Source: an uncultured Lachnospiraceae bacterium (GTDB taxonomy: Bacteria > Bacillota > Clostridia > Lachnospirales > Lachnospiraceae). From it: 64,000 nt of DNA. Below are positions 9,393 to 17,886 of the stretch, in pieces. Position 1 is the stretch's first letter; each line of letters starts with the position of its first letter. Location of the stretch: contig CAMUYQ010000001.1 of the NCBI GenBank assembly GCA_947165025.1, positions 124,001 to 188,000 on the forward strand. The letters are read 5' to 3'. Made by a program: the position numbers and the translations under genes. The notes below the pieces were generated by a model. The model had not been told where the DNA came from and did no database searches. It saw only the letters and a list, made by a program, of their open reading frames with translations.

Positions 9393-9417
9393 CACTTTGA
9401 TTGTATAATGATAAATT
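9389..9417 (+). promoter_or_regulatory. Possible promoter of the amino-acid ABC transporter operon
   Basis: TTGACA at 9389-9394 overlaps the end of the upstream gene. A weak -10 (TAAATT, 9412-9417) lies 17 bases on. A better TATAAT at 9404 is only 9 bases away and cannot pair with this -35. The assignment is uncertain. Confidence 0.35.
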
Positions 9418-9460
9418 ATATAAGTCGTTTTAAGGTTTACAGACAAATCGGAGGTATATT

Positions 9461-10192
9461 ATGAAAAAGTTACTGGTTTCAATTCTTGCAGTAAGTGCGA
9501 TGATGACACTTTGCGCATGTGGCGCATCATCCTCAAATAAGCTTGTAATGGCTACTAATGCTGCTTTTCCTCCTTATGAGTACATCGAGGGAAAAGAGAT
9601 CGTAGGTATCGATGCGGAGATAGCAAAGCTTATCGCTGATGATCTCGGCAAGGAGCTCATCATTGAGGATATGGCATTTGATTCGATCATTGCTGCCGTT
9701 CAGTCGGGAAAGGCTGATATAGCCATGGCAGGAATGACTGTTACGGAAGACAGAAAGCAGAACATCAACTTCTCAGATCCTTATACAGAGGCTGCTCAGG
9801 TTATAGTAGTTAAGAATGATTCAACCGTTGCATCTCCTGATGATCTTGCAGGAAAGAGGATCGGTGTTCAGATCGGAACGACCGGTGATATCTATGCTGA
9901 GGACATCGAGAATGCCGAGATAGAGCGATATTCCAAGTATTTTGAAGCTATCAACGCACTTCTCCAGGACAAGATAGATGCCGTTATCGTTGACAGAGAA
10001 CCCGGTAAAGTATTTGTAAGCGAAAATCCCGAGCTCAAGATGATCGACGAAGAGTTCACTGTAGAAGAATATGCTATCGGTGTTGCAAAAGAAAACACGG
10101 AACTTCTTGACCAGATCAATGCTTCACTCAAGAAGCTCAAGGATTCCGGCAAGATCGACGAGATCATTGGAAAGTATATCAAAGCCGAGTAA
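9461..10192 (+). CDS. Polar amino-acid ABC transporter substrate-binding lipoprotein
   Basis: The 243-residue product is a family-3 solute-binding protein. It starts with a lipoprotein signal peptide (MKKLLVSILAVSAMM) and a lipobox ending at Cys20 (TLCAC). The binding domain shows ATNAAFPPYEY, DIAMAGMTVTEDRKQ and GVQIGTTGD motifs. It would be anchored to the outer face of the membrane and deliver a polar amino acid to the permease encoded 2 bases downstream. The exact substrate (glutamine, cystine, histidine or arginine) cannot be told. The start is preceded by CGGAGG. Confidence 0.93.
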   Translation: MKKLLVSILAVSAMMTLCACGASSSNKLVMATNAAFPPYEYIEGKEIVGIDAEIAKLIADDLGKELIIEDMAFDSIIAAVQSGKADIAMAGMTVTEDRKQNINFSDPYTEAAQVIVVKNDSTVASPDDLAGKRIGVQIGTTGDIYAEDIENAEIERYSKYFEAINALLQDKIDAVIVDREPGKVFVSENPELKMIDEEFTVEEYAIGVAKENTELLDQINASLKKLKDSGKIDEIIGKYIKAE

Positions 10193-10194
10193 TA

Positions 10195-10881
10195 ATGAGC
10201 ATTAAAGAGAATCTGTATCTCAATTTTATAAAGGATGACAGGTATATGTATCTGTTGTCCGGTCTTAAGAACACTTTACTCATCACGATCGTTGCGGTCG
10301 TGGTGGGTATTTTGCTTGGATTTCTTCTGGCATATATCCGTTCGACACATGACAAGACGGGTAAACTTAAGATACCGAATCTGATCGCGCATCTGTATAT
10401 AACCGTGATACGCGGAACTCCCATGGTATTGCAGCTTCTGATCGTATACTTTGTTATATTCGCATCGGTTAACATACCGAAGATCATTGTTGCGTTCATC
10501 GCATTCGGACTTAATTCGGCTGCGTATGTTGCTGAGATCATAAGAGCCGGGATCATGTCGATAGACGAAGGACAGTTTGAAGCAGGAGCAAGTCTCGGGT
10601 TCTCCTATACGCAGACCATGCTTTATTTCATACTTCCTCAGGCGATAAAAAACGTTCTTCCCGCACTCGGAAACGAGATGATCGTGCTGCTGAAGGAGAC
10701 ATCGGTTGCCGGGTATATAGCGATGGATGATCTTACAAGGGGAGCAGATATAATCAGAAGCCAGACATATTCGGCATTTGTTCCGCTTCTTATGGCTGCG
10801 GCTATCTATCTGTTCTTCGTACTTATATTTGACAGACTCGTAAAGAAACTTGAAAGGAACTTAAAGAGCAGTGACCACTGA
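10195..10881 (+). CDS. Amino-acid ABC transporter permease (HisM/GlnP type)
   Basis: The 228-residue membrane protein has about five transmembrane helices and the inner-membrane permease signature [17 protein letters not shown]...LP (about 122-145), which docks on the ATPase. [12 protein letters not shown] near residue 67 is typical of polar amino-acid permeases. It is encoded 2 bases after the binding protein and overlaps the ATPase gene by 11 bases, so the three are translationally coupled. A homodimer would form the channel. Confidence 0.95.
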   Translation: MSIKENLYLNFIKDDRYMYLLSGLKNTLLITIVAVVVGILLGFLLAYIRSTHDKTGKLKIPNLIAHLYITVIRGTPMVLQLLIVYFVIFASVNIPKIIVAFIAFGLNSAAYVAEIIRAGIMSIDEGQFEAGASLGFSYTQTMLYFILPQAIKNVLPALGNEMIVLLKETSVAGYIAMDDLTRGADIIRSQTYSAFVPLLMAAAIYLFFVLIFDRLVKKLERNLKSSDH

Positions 10882-11632
10882 AACGACAAGCCCCCTCATA
10901 GAGGTAAGGCACCTGTTCAAGGAATTTAATAACAGCAGACACAGGGATCTGAAAGTTCTGTGTGACATAAACGTCAGCTTCAATAAAGGTGATGTCGCAT
11001 TTATAGTGGGACCGAGCGGAGCCGGAAAGAGCACGTTCCTTCGCTGCCTTAACCGACTTGAGGAAGCCAGCAGCGGCGAGATCCTTTTTGAAGGAGTTAA
11101 TATTCTTGATAAGAATGTTGATATCGACAGGCACAGGCAGAAGATGGGAATGGTATTTCAGCAGTTCAATCTGTTCCCGCATTTAAGTGTTTTGTCCAAT
11201 CTTACTATAGGTCCGATCAAGCTTCAGGGCCTGTCGCAGGAAGAAGCTGAAGAGCGCGCAATGAAACTGTTAAAGCGTGTAAGGCTTGAAGACCGTGCAA
11301 GATCGTTTCCGAACCAGTTGTCCGGAGGTCAGAAACAGCGTATAGCTATAGCCCGATCCCTCTGTATGGAACCTGATGTAATGCTCTTTGATGAGCCTAC
11401 GAGTGCGCTCGATCCCGAGATGGTCGGTGAAGTTCTTGAAGTTATGCGCGAACTTGCCGAAGATAAGATGACGATGATCGTCGTAACACACGAAATGGCG
11501 TTTGCAAGAGAGGTTGCAAATCGTATCCTGTTCATGGCGGATACAAATATACTTGAAGAAAACGATCCCGAAAACTTCTTCGAGCACCCGCAGAATGAAC
11601 GTCTTAAAGCATTTCTCGAAAAAATGATTTGA
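10871..11632 (+). CDS. Amino-acid ABC transporter ATP-binding protein (GlnQ type)
   Basis: The 253-residue ATPase has Walker [11 protein letters not shown]-loop [16 protein letters not shown], signature LSGGQKQR, Walker [15 protein letters not shown] and an H-loop VVTHEMAFA. It energises uptake with the two preceding genes. Translation begins at GTG inside the permease gene. The FQQFNLFPH motif is typical of the polar amino-acid uptake subfamily. Length is normal. Confidence 0.96.
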   Translation: MTTETTSPLIEVRHLFKEFNNSRHRDLKVLCDINVSFNKGDVAFIVGPSGAGKSTFLRCLNRLEEASSGEILFEGVNILDKNVDIDRHRQKMGMVFQQFNLFPHLSVLSNLTIGPIKLQGLSQEEAEERAMKLLKRVRLEDRARSFPNQLSGGQKQRIAIARSLCMEPDVMLFDEPTSALDPEMVGEVLEVMRELAEDKMTMIVVTHEMAFAREVANRILFMADTNILEENDPENFFEHPQNERLKAFLEKMI

Positions 11633-11633
11633 T

Positions 11634-13673
11634 ATGTCCAAAAGCGTTTTTATAGCCGAAAAGCCAAGCGTTGCCAAACAGTTTGCCGAGGCTTTGAAGC
11701 TAAAGACAAGATCATATGACGGCTATCTGGAGTCGGAAAACTGCATCATCACCTGGTGCTTCGGACATCTCGTCACGATGAGTTATCCCGATGTCTATGA
11801 CAGCAAATACAAGAAGTGGAGCTTTGCTACACTTCCTTTTTTGCCGTCCGAATACAGATACGAGGTCATAAAATCATCCGAAAAACAGTTTAATACCGTA
11901 AGCTCACTTTTAAACAGGGATGACGTTTCGACAATATATGTGTGCACCGACTCGGGAAGAGAAGGAGAATACATATACAGGCTTGTTGCTGCACAGGCAC
12001 ATGTAACGGGTAAAGAACAGAAACGCGTCTGGATCGATTCGCAGACGGAAGAAGCGATCAGAAACGGTATAAAGAACGCCAGGGATATATCAGAATACGA
12101 TCATATAGCCGACAGCGCATATCTGCGCGCAAAGGAAGATTATCTGATGGGTATCAACTTTTCGCGTGCGCTTACTCTCAAATACGGCGATACGATGGCA
12201 AACTTTCTTGGAGAGAAATACTGCGTCGTTGCTGTCGGACGTGTTATGACATGTGTTCTCGGAATGGTCGTCAGGCGTGAGCGTGAGATAAGAACATTTG
12301 TCAAAACACCGTTTTACAGGGTTTTTGCGAACTGCAGGATAGGTGATGTTAAGATAAAGGCAGACTGGAGAGCTGTTGAGGGAAGCCGTTATTTCATGTC
12401 ACCCAAACTTTACAAAGACAACGGATTTCTTGAGAAAGCCGATGCAGATGATTTTCTGAAAAGTATTGCAGAAGAGTCTCAGATGAAGGGGACCCTTAAG
12501 GAAATAGAGAAAAAGAAGGAGACGAAGAATCCGCCGTATCTGTATAATCTTACGGAACTGTCCGCGGACTGTTCGAAGTTCTTCAAGATCAGTCCTGCGG
12601 ATACTCTTAACGTTGCACAGGAACTGTATGAGAAGAAGCTGACAACATACCCGAGAACTAATGCAAGAGTACTGTCGACTGCTGTTGCAAAAGAGATAGA
12701 CAGGAACATAAAGGGCCTTACAAGGTATGGCGTTGTAGCAGATATTGCCGCCGATATCATTGAAAAGAAGTCATACGAGGGCATCGCAAAAACAAGATAT
12801 GTGAACGATAAGATGATCGAGGACCATTATGCGATCATACCGACAGGGCAGGGATTCGAAGCATTAAAAAGCCTTTCCGATACCTCTGCAAAAATATACG
12901 AACTGATCGTCAGGCGTTTTCTCTCGATCTTTTATCCCGCAGCAGTTTACCAGAAGGTAAGGCTGACTTCGGAATTTGCGAATGAAGCCTTTATATCAAA
13001 CTTTAAGGTGCTTGATAAAGAAGGATATATGGCCGTATCCCGACCGTCATACTGGAAGGATAAGGATTCCGCAAAGGAAGATAACGAAGACAAGGAAGGG
13101 GCCGATGAAGAAGAAGATATCGCGATAGATTCAGCATTTCTTGAAACACTGAAGAAGCTTAAGAAGGGTGCTGAAGTTGCCGCAGATGATTTTAACCTTA
13201 AGGAAGGTGAGACGAGCCCGCCGAAACGTTACACGACAGGAACAATGATGCTTGCCATGGAAAATGCAGGACAGCTTATCGAGGACGAAGAGCTCAGGGC
13301 TCAGATAAAGGGAAGCGGTATCGGAACAAGCGCCACACGTGCGGGAATACTTGAAAAGCTCGGGAAGATAAACTACCTGAAGATGAACAAAAAGACGCAG
13401 GTCATAACACCGGCGCAGCTGGGCGAGATGGTATATGATGTTGTGGATTCGTCGATCAGACCGCTCCTTGATCCCAAGCTTACGGCAAGCTGGGAGAAGG
13501 GATTGACGATGGTCGCGGATGGTGAGCTTCCTCCTGACGATTACATGACTAAGCTTAACGACTATGTTGCAAGGCGTACGAACCTTGTCAGGGATCTTGC
13601 CAATCAGTCGGCTATCCGTTCGATGTTTAACGAGTCGTCCCAGTATTATAAAACGGGCAAAAAAAGTAAATAA
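11634..13673 (+). CDS. topB: Type IA DNA topoisomerase, TopB (topoisomerase III) family
   Basis: The 679-residue enzyme starts with a TOPRIM domain (SVFIAEKPSVAKQFAEAL; acidic CTDSGREGEYIYR near 104). The catalytic tyrosine is Tyr339 in LTTYPRTNAR. YTTGTMMLAMENAG and GIGTSATRAGI follow. It would cut one strand and pass another to decatenate or relax DNA. It lacks C-terminal zinc fingers, as usual for Firmicutes TopB proteins. An acidic insert (EDNEDKEGADEEED, about 483-496) is unusual. It starts one base after the ABC ATPase gene. Confidence 0.93.
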   Translation: MSKSVFIAEKPSVAKQFAEALKLKTRSYDGYLESENCIITWCFGHLVTMSYPDVYDSKYKKWSFATLPFLPSEYRYEVIKSSEKQFNTVSSLLNRDDVSTIYVCTDSGREGEYIYRLVAAQAHVTGKEQKRVWIDSQTEEAIRNGIKNARDISEYDHIADSAYLRAKEDYLMGINFSRALTLKYGDTMANFLGEKYCVVAVGRVMTCVLGMVVRREREIRTFVKTPFYRVFANCRIGDVKIKADWRAVEGSRYFMSPKLYKDNGFLEKADADDFLKSIAEESQMKGTLKEIEKKKETKNPPYLYNLTELSADCSKFFKISPADTLNVAQELYEKKLTTYPRTNARVLSTAVAKEIDRNIKGLTRYGVVADIAADIIEKKSYEGIAKTRYVNDKMIEDHYAIIPTGQGFEALKSLSDTSAKIYELIVRRFLSIFYPAAVYQKVRLTSEFANEAFISNFKVLDKEGYMAVSRPSYWKDKDSAKEDNEDKEGADEEEDIAIDSAFLETLKKLKKGAEVAADDFNLKEGETSPPKRYTTGTMMLAMENAGQLIEDEELRAQIKGSGIGTSATRAGILEKLGKINYLKMNKKTQVITPAQLGEMVYDVVDSSIRPLLDPKLTASWEKGLTMVADGELPPDDYMTKLNDYVARRTNLVRDLANQSAIRSMFNESSQYYKTGKKSK

Positions 13674-13746
13674 TATATGGATTTTTTTACGCGTTTGTGA
13701 GAAAATATATAAGGTTTTCATTATATTCTGAAAGGAGTAATTCTGC

Positions 13747-14451
13747 ATGGTTTATTCAAAAGAAGTTGAAGAAATGTGTCCGGTAGCGCAGGGCGTTCAT
13801 CATGGCTGTGCTCCCATACCCGAAGAAGCAAAGTGGGTAAAAGCAAAAGAAGTTAAAGATATTTCCGGCTATACGCACGGTATCGGATGGTGTGCTCCCC
13901 AGCAGGGTGCCTGCAAGCTTTCCCTTAACGTAAAGGACGGAATCATCCAGGAAGCGCTTGTTGAGACTGTAGGATGCTCGGGAATGACACACTCTGCAGC
14001 TATGGCAGCTGAGATCCTTCCCGGACTTACTGTTATGGAAGCACTCAATACAGACCTTGTATGTGATGCGATCAATACTGCAATGAGAGAGCTGTTCCTC
14101 CAAATCGTTTACGGACGTTCACAGTCTGCATTCTCTGAGGACGGACTTGCTATCGGTGCAGGTCTTGAGGATCTCGGTAAGGGAATGCGTACAATGGTAG
14201 GTACAACATACGGTACGCTCAAGAAGGGTCCCAGATACCTTGAACTTACTGAAGGTTATATCACAGCGATCGCTCTTGATGAAGAGGATCTTATAATCGG
14301 TTACAAGTACGTTAACTTCGGAAGGATGATGGACTTCATAAAGGCCGGCGACGAGCCCGCAAAGGCTCTCGAGAAGGCAAGCGGACAGTATGGACGCGTT
14401 GCCGATGCGGTTAAGCTCATCGATCCCAGAACTGACAAAGAAGTAAAGTAA
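13747..14451 (+). CDS. NifU-like iron-sulfur scaffold family protein, partner of GGGtGRT protein
   Basis: This 234-residue protein has Cys-containing motifs consistent with a NifU/IscU-type fold: GWCAPQQGACKLSLNV near 40 and VGCSGMTHSAAMAAEIL near 77. The family is annotated as an iron-sulfur assembly scaffold and is found next to GGGtGRT proteins, as here (19 bases apart). The N-terminus is Cys-rich (MCPVAQGVHHGCAP). Whether it builds clusters or binds another metal is unknown. The AAAGGAG ribosome site at 13732 supports the start. There are no isc/suf genes around, so this is a self-contained two-gene module. Confidence 0.8.
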   Translation: MVYSKEVEEMCPVAQGVHHGCAPIPEEAKWVKAKEVKDISGYTHGIGWCAPQQGACKLSLNVKDGIIQEALVETVGCSGMTHSAAMAAEILPGLTVMEALNTDLVCDAINTAMRELFLQIVYGRSQSAFSEDGLAIGAGLEDLGKGMRTMVGTTYGTLKKGPRYLELTEGYITAIALDEEDLIIGYKYVNFGRMMDFIKAGDEPAKALEKASGQYGRVADAVKLIDPRTDKEVK

Positions 14452-14470
14452 GGTAAGGAGGAAACGGAAA

Positions 14471-15490
14471 ATGGCATTATTTGAATCATATGAAAGAAGA
14501 GAGCCCCAGATCCTTGCCAAGCTTAAGGAGTACGGGATCTCATCCATCGAAGAATGTAAAGAGATTTGTGATAAGGCCGGTATCGATGTATATCATCTTA
14601 TCGAAGGAATTCAGCCCATCTGTTTTGAAAATGCTAAGTGGGCATACACTGTAGGCGCAGCTATTGCCATCAAGAAGGACTGCCGTAAGGCTGCTGATGC
14701 TGCAGCTGCTATCGGTGAAGGTCTTCAGGCTTTCTGTATTCCCGGTTCTGTTGCAGATACACGTAAGGTTGGCCTTGGCCACGGAAACCTTGGCAAGATG
14801 CTTCTTGAAGAGGAGACAGAGTGCTTTGCATTCCTTGCAGGACATGAGTCATTTGCAGCAGCTGAAGGTGCCATCGGTATCGCCGAGAAGGCTAACAAGG
14901 TTCGTAAGACACCTCTTCGCGTTATCCTTAACGGACTTGGTAAGGATGCAGCTCAGGTTATCTCACGTATAAACGGGTTCACATTTGTTGAGACAGAGTA
15001 CGATCCTTACACGAACACTGTTAAGGAAGTATCCAAGAAGTGCTACAGCAAGGATCCTTCATCACCGCGTGCAAAGGTTAACTGCTACGGTGCAAACGAT
15101 GTCTGTGAAGGTGTTGCTATCATGTGGAAGGAAAATGTTGACGTATCTATCACCGGTAACTCAACTAACCCGACACGTTTCCAGCATCCCGTTGCAGGAA
15201 CATACAAGAAAGAGCGTAACGAAGCTGGTAAGAAGTATTTCTCTGTTGCATCAGGCGGCGGTACGGGACGTACACTTCATCCCGATAACATGGCTGCAGG
15301 TCCGGCATCATACGGTATGACAGATACAATGGGACGTATGCATTCCGATGCTCAGTTCGCAGGATCCTCTTCGGTTCCCGCACACGTTGAAATGATGGGA
15401 CTTATCGGTGCAGGTAATAACCCGATGGTTGGTATGACGGTTTCAACGGCTGTTTCTATCGAGGAAGCTGCCAAGGCAGGAAAGTTCTGA
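14471..15490 (+). CDS. GGGtGRT family protein
   Basis: The 339-residue product carries the motif that names the family, SGGGTGRTLHPDNMAAGP near residue 260. It is Ala/Gly-rich, with conserved cysteines (for example KKCYSKD, KVNCYGANDVCEG). No biochemical role is established for the family as far as I know. It occurs with the NifU-like partner encoded immediately upstream, preceded by AAGGAGG. Codon use is strongly biased, which hints at high expression. No membrane or signal segments are seen. Confidence 0.88.
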   Translation: MALFESYERREPQILAKLKEYGISSIEECKEICDKAGIDVYHLIEGIQPICFENAKWAYTVGAAIAIKKDCRKAADAAAAIGEGLQAFCIPGSVADTRKVGLGHGNLGKMLLEEETECFAFLAGHESFAAAEGAIGIAEKANKVRKTPLRVILNGLGKDAAQVISRINGFTFVETEYDPYTNTVKEVSKKCYSKDPSSPRAKVNCYGANDVCEGVAIMWKENVDVSITGNSTNPTRFQHPVAGTYKKERNEAGKKYFSVASGGGTGRTLHPDNMAAGPASYGMTDTMGRMHSDAQFAGSSSVPAHVEMMGLIGAGNNPMVGMTVSTAVSIEEAAKAGKF

Positions 15491-15530
15491 CAGTAAATAT
15501 CAGATTGAATTAATAGTTATAATATTTGCG

Positions 15531-15586
15531 TAACAGCGGGGACGGTTCTGCGATACGGTACCGTATCACAGAACCGTCCCCTGTTA
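15531..15586. repeat. Near-perfect palindrome, copy 2
   Basis: This copy has the same GGGGACGGTTCTG...ATACGGTACCGTAT... core as the element at 3713-3766, again meeting at GGT|ACC. The outer left arm reads TAACAGCGGGG against CCCCTGTTA on the right, so two bases are unpaired. It ends 21 bases before the alr ATG and would fold into a strong hairpin in the mRNA leader. Confidence 0.85.
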
Positions 15587-15607
15587 TATGATCCAGAGTG
15601 AGTGGCT

Positions 15608-16777
15608 ATGAAATCAACACTTAAAAGAACATGGGCTGAGATAGATCTGTCAGCCCTTACATATAACTACAAAAAGATAAAAGAGCATATCGGGCCTCAG
15701 GTCGCATTCTGTGGAGTTGTAAAGGCGGACGCATACGGACACGGAGCGGTCATGGTTGCGGAAAAACTGCAGGAGCTCGGAGCAGGGTATCTTGCCGTAT
15801 CATCTATTGATGAGGCTATGGAACTTCGTTATAACGGCATCACTATGCCGATACTCATACTCGGACATACGCCCCGTGAGCAGGTGGACAGACTTATATG
15901 CTTTAATATAACTCAGGCTGTGACATGCGAGGCCAAGGCAGTGGAATACAGCGAGGAAGCCGTTAAGTACGGTGGTACGCTTAAGGTACATATCAAGGTC
16001 GATACGGGAATGAGCCGTCTCGGTTACATTTGCGAGGGAGACTATTTTGAGCATGGTGTTGACGGGATCAGCTATGCGTGCGGTCTTCCCGGACTGGATG
16101 CCGAAGGCATATTCACTCATTTTGCCGTAGCCGACGAGCCCGATGAAGAGAGCCTTGTGTATACCGATAAACAGTTTAAATTGTTTACCGATGTGATCAC
16201 GCATGTTGAACATAAGACTTGCAGGAAGTTTAAGATAAAACACTGCGCAAATACGGGCGCTACAGTGGATCATAAGGAAATGCATCTTGATATGGTCCGG
16301 CCCGGGCTGCTCCTGTACGGATACGGGGAGTTTGCGCAAAAGCTCGGTTTAAAGCCCGTAATGACTATGAAAACAACGATCAGTACGATCAAGATATATC
16401 CGGAGGGTACTAAGATCAGCTACGGCGGTCTGTATACCTGTGATAAACAGACGAGGATCGGCGTTGTGCCTTACGGTTATGCCGACGGTTTCTTAAGATG
16501 TCTGTCAAACCGCTACAGCGTTCATACATCGGAAGGTGCCGCAGAAGTACGAGGCAGGATATGCATGGATATGTGCATGATCGATATTACCGATAAACCC
16601 GGTGTTTCGGTCGGAGACGAAGTCGAGATATTCGGACCTGACAATCCGATCGAGAATATGGCTGAAATGGCCGGCACAATTCCATATGAGATCGTATGTG
16701 CTGTCAGCAAGCGCGTTCACAGGATCTATATTGAAGACGGAAATGTAGTGCACAGTGAAGTGATGCTTCGTATGTAA
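15608..16777 (+). CDS. alr: Alanine racemase
   Basis: The enzyme (389 residues from ATG 15608) interconverts L- and D-alanine with PLP to supply D-alanine for peptidoglycan. The PLP lysine lies in VVKADAYGHGA near residue 38. GMSRLGY, CANTGATVDH, MVRPGLLLYG and GRICMDMCMID are family motifs. A GTG six bases upstream (15602) is in frame, but the GAGTGAG ribosome site fits the ATG better. It sits just behind the second palindrome. rplU follows with its own promoter. Confidence 0.97.
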   Translation: MKSTLKRTWAEIDLSALTYNYKKIKEHIGPQVAFCGVVKADAYGHGAVMVAEKLQELGAGYLAVSSIDEAMELRYNGITMPILILGHTPREQVDRLICFNITQAVTCEAKAVEYSEEAVKYGGTLKVHIKVDTGMSRLGYICEGDYFEHGVDGISYACGLPGLDAEGIFTHFAVADEPDEESLVYTDKQFKLFTDVITHVEHKTCRKFKIKHCANTGATVDHKEMHLDMVRPGLLLYGYGEFAQKLGLKPVMTMKTTISTIKIYPEGTKISYGGLYTCDKQTRIGVVPYGYADGFLRCLSNRYSVHTSEGAAEVRGRICMDMCMIDITDKPGVSVGDEVEIFGPDNPIENMAEMAGTIPYEIVCAVSKRVHRIYIEDGNVVHSEVMLRM

Positions 16778-16783
16778 ATATGC

Positions 16784-16812
16784 TTGACATATGGTATTTC
16801 TGATGATAATAT
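16784..16812 (+). promoter_or_regulatory. Promoter of the rplU-prp-rpmA operon
   Basis: TTGACA (16784-16789) is followed after 17 bases by TAATAT (16807-16812). An overlapping GATAAT at 16805 is an alternative -10. The next gene, rplU, starts about 85 bases downstream, leaving room for a structured leader. Confidence 0.65.
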
Positions 16813-16817
16813 GCTAG

Positions 16818-16890
16818 GGTATGCCGCACAGTGGGGTTATAAGCGATGTTTATCATCCACCGAAGCTGGCGAGAAATGATACAGGAGGTT
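16818..16890 (+). ncRNA. Probable ribosomal protein L21 leader in the rplU 5' UTR
   Basis: About 80 bases lie between the predicted transcription start and rplU. They contain short complementary segments (GCCGCACAG, GATGTTTATCATC, AGCTGGCG). Firmicutes often carry an L21 leader RNA here, thought to mediate autoregulation. I infer this from position and length, not from a covariance search. Confidence 0.45.
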
Positions 16891-16896
16891 CGATAT

Positions 16897-17202
16897 ATGT
16901 ACGCTATCATTGCAACAGGCGGAAAGCAGTATAAGGTTTCCGAAGGCGATACTATCAAGGTTGAGAAGCTTGCAGCAGAAGCCGGAGATACTGTTAAGTT
17001 TGATGAAGTTCTTGCAATCGGTGGTGACAAGCTCGTTGTAGGCGATGACGTTAAGTCTGCTTCCGTTTCCGCAACAGTTGTTGAAAACGGCAAAGGCAAG
17101 AAAGTAATAGTTTATCGTTACAAGAGAAAGAGCGGTTATCACAAGAAGAACGGTCACAGACAAGCATACACCAAGGTTAAGATCGATAAGATCAACGCAT
17201 AA
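16897..17202 (+). CDS. rplU: 50S ribosomal protein L21
   Basis: The 101-residue protein begins [14 protein letters not shown] and contains the C-terminal [15 protein letters not shown] motif of bacterial L21. The ATG at 16897 follows CAGGAGG. An in-frame ATG 17 codons upstream lies in the leader and is not used, judging by family length. It heads the rplU-prp-rpmA group conserved in Firmicutes. Confidence 0.98.
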   Translation: MYAIIATGGKQYKVSEGDTIKVEKLAAEAGDTVKFDEVLAIGGDKLVVGDDVKSASVSATVVENGKGKKVIVYRYKRKSGYHKKNGHRQAYTKVKIDKINA

Positions 17203-17222
17203 GACAGACTTCAGGTGGTAAT

Positions 17223-17543
17223 TTGGTTACTGCAACGGTAATTAAGAATTCATCGGGTTATGTGTCATTTGAATGCAGCGGACACGCAGGATTCATGAGA
17301 AAAGGCAGGGATATAGTCTGTTCGGCGATCTCAATGCTGACGATCAATACAGCCAATTCGATAATGACACTGACTGACAGTAATATTGATGTGAACGAGA
17401 ATGACGGCTTTTTATCATGGAAGTTTACGGATAAGCCTGATGAAAAAGCATCACTTCTGATGGATTCGCTTCTGATCGGACTTAGGTCCGTTGAAGAAGA
17501 GTATAAGGGAAAATATCTTACACTCAGAGTAGAGGAGGTGTAA
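17223..17543 (+). CDS. prp: Ribosomal-processing cysteine protease Prp
   Basis: The 106-residue protein has the Prp catalytic pair: His in SGHAGF near residue 20 and Cys in GRDIVCSAIS near residue 30. Prp removes the N-terminal extension from L27 so that it can enter the ribosome. L27 is encoded directly downstream and has such an extension. Translation starts at TTG, preceded by AGGTGG (17213-17218). It lies between rplU and rpmA, the standard arrangement. Confidence 0.95.
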   Translation: MVTATVIKNSSGYVSFECSGHAGFMRKGRDIVCSAISMLTINTANSIMTLTDSNIDVNENDGFLSWKFTDKPDEKASLLMDSLLIGLRSVEEEYKGKYLTLRVEEV

Positions 17544-17546
17544 AAA

Positions 17547-17831
17547 GTGATAAAGTTAAACCTTCAGTTATTTGCTCATAAAAAGGGAATGGGATCCACC
17601 AAGAACGGCAGAGATTCCGAAGCCAAGAGACTTGGCGCCAAAAGAGCTGACGGACAGTTTGTGAAGGCCGGAAACATCCTTTACAGACAGCGCGGGACTA
17701 AGATTCACCCCGGTGTGAATGTAGGACGCGGCGGAGACGATACATTGTTTGCAACTGTAGACGGTGTTCTTCGTTTCGAGAGAAAGGGAAGAGACAGGAA
17801 GCAGGCTTCCGTTTATCCCGTAGAACAGTAA
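17547..17831 (+). CDS. rpmA: 50S ribosomal protein L27 with Prp-cleaved extension
   Basis: The 94-residue L27 starts [18 protein letters not shown]. The first nine residues match the Firmicutes extension cut by Prp after LF, leaving AHKKG at the mature N-terminus near the peptidyl-transferase centre. [15 protein letters not shown] and the C-terminal part are typical. Translation begins at GTG (17547) after AGGAGG. A terminator follows the stop. Confidence 0.97.
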   Translation: MIKLNLQLFAHKKGMGSTKNGRDSEAKRLGAKRADGQFVKAGNILYRQRGTKIHPGVNVGRGGDDTLFATVDGVLRFERKGRDRKQASVYPVEQ

Positions 17832-17838
17832 AGTTTGG

Positions 17839-17873
17839 GGTCTTAAAGCTTGGCTTTAAGGCCCTTTGTTTTT
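17839..17873 (+). terminator. Terminator of rplU-prp-rpmA
   Basis: An 11-bp stem with one mismatch (GGTCTTAAAGC at 17839-17849, loop TTG, GCTTTAAGGCC at 17853-17863) is followed by CTTTGTTTTTG. It lies between rpmA and obgE. Confidence 0.75.
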
Positions 17874-17886
17874 GTAAAGGTGATCC

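Noticed and set aside
9389..9409. TTGACA with TATAAT at 9404 as a promoter
   Set aside because: The spacing is only 9 bases, far from 16-18.
16846..16896. A 17-codon N-terminal extension of L21
   Set aside because: L21 proteins start MYAII and the good AGGAGG site lies just ahead of the ATG at 16897; the extension covers the probable leader RNA.
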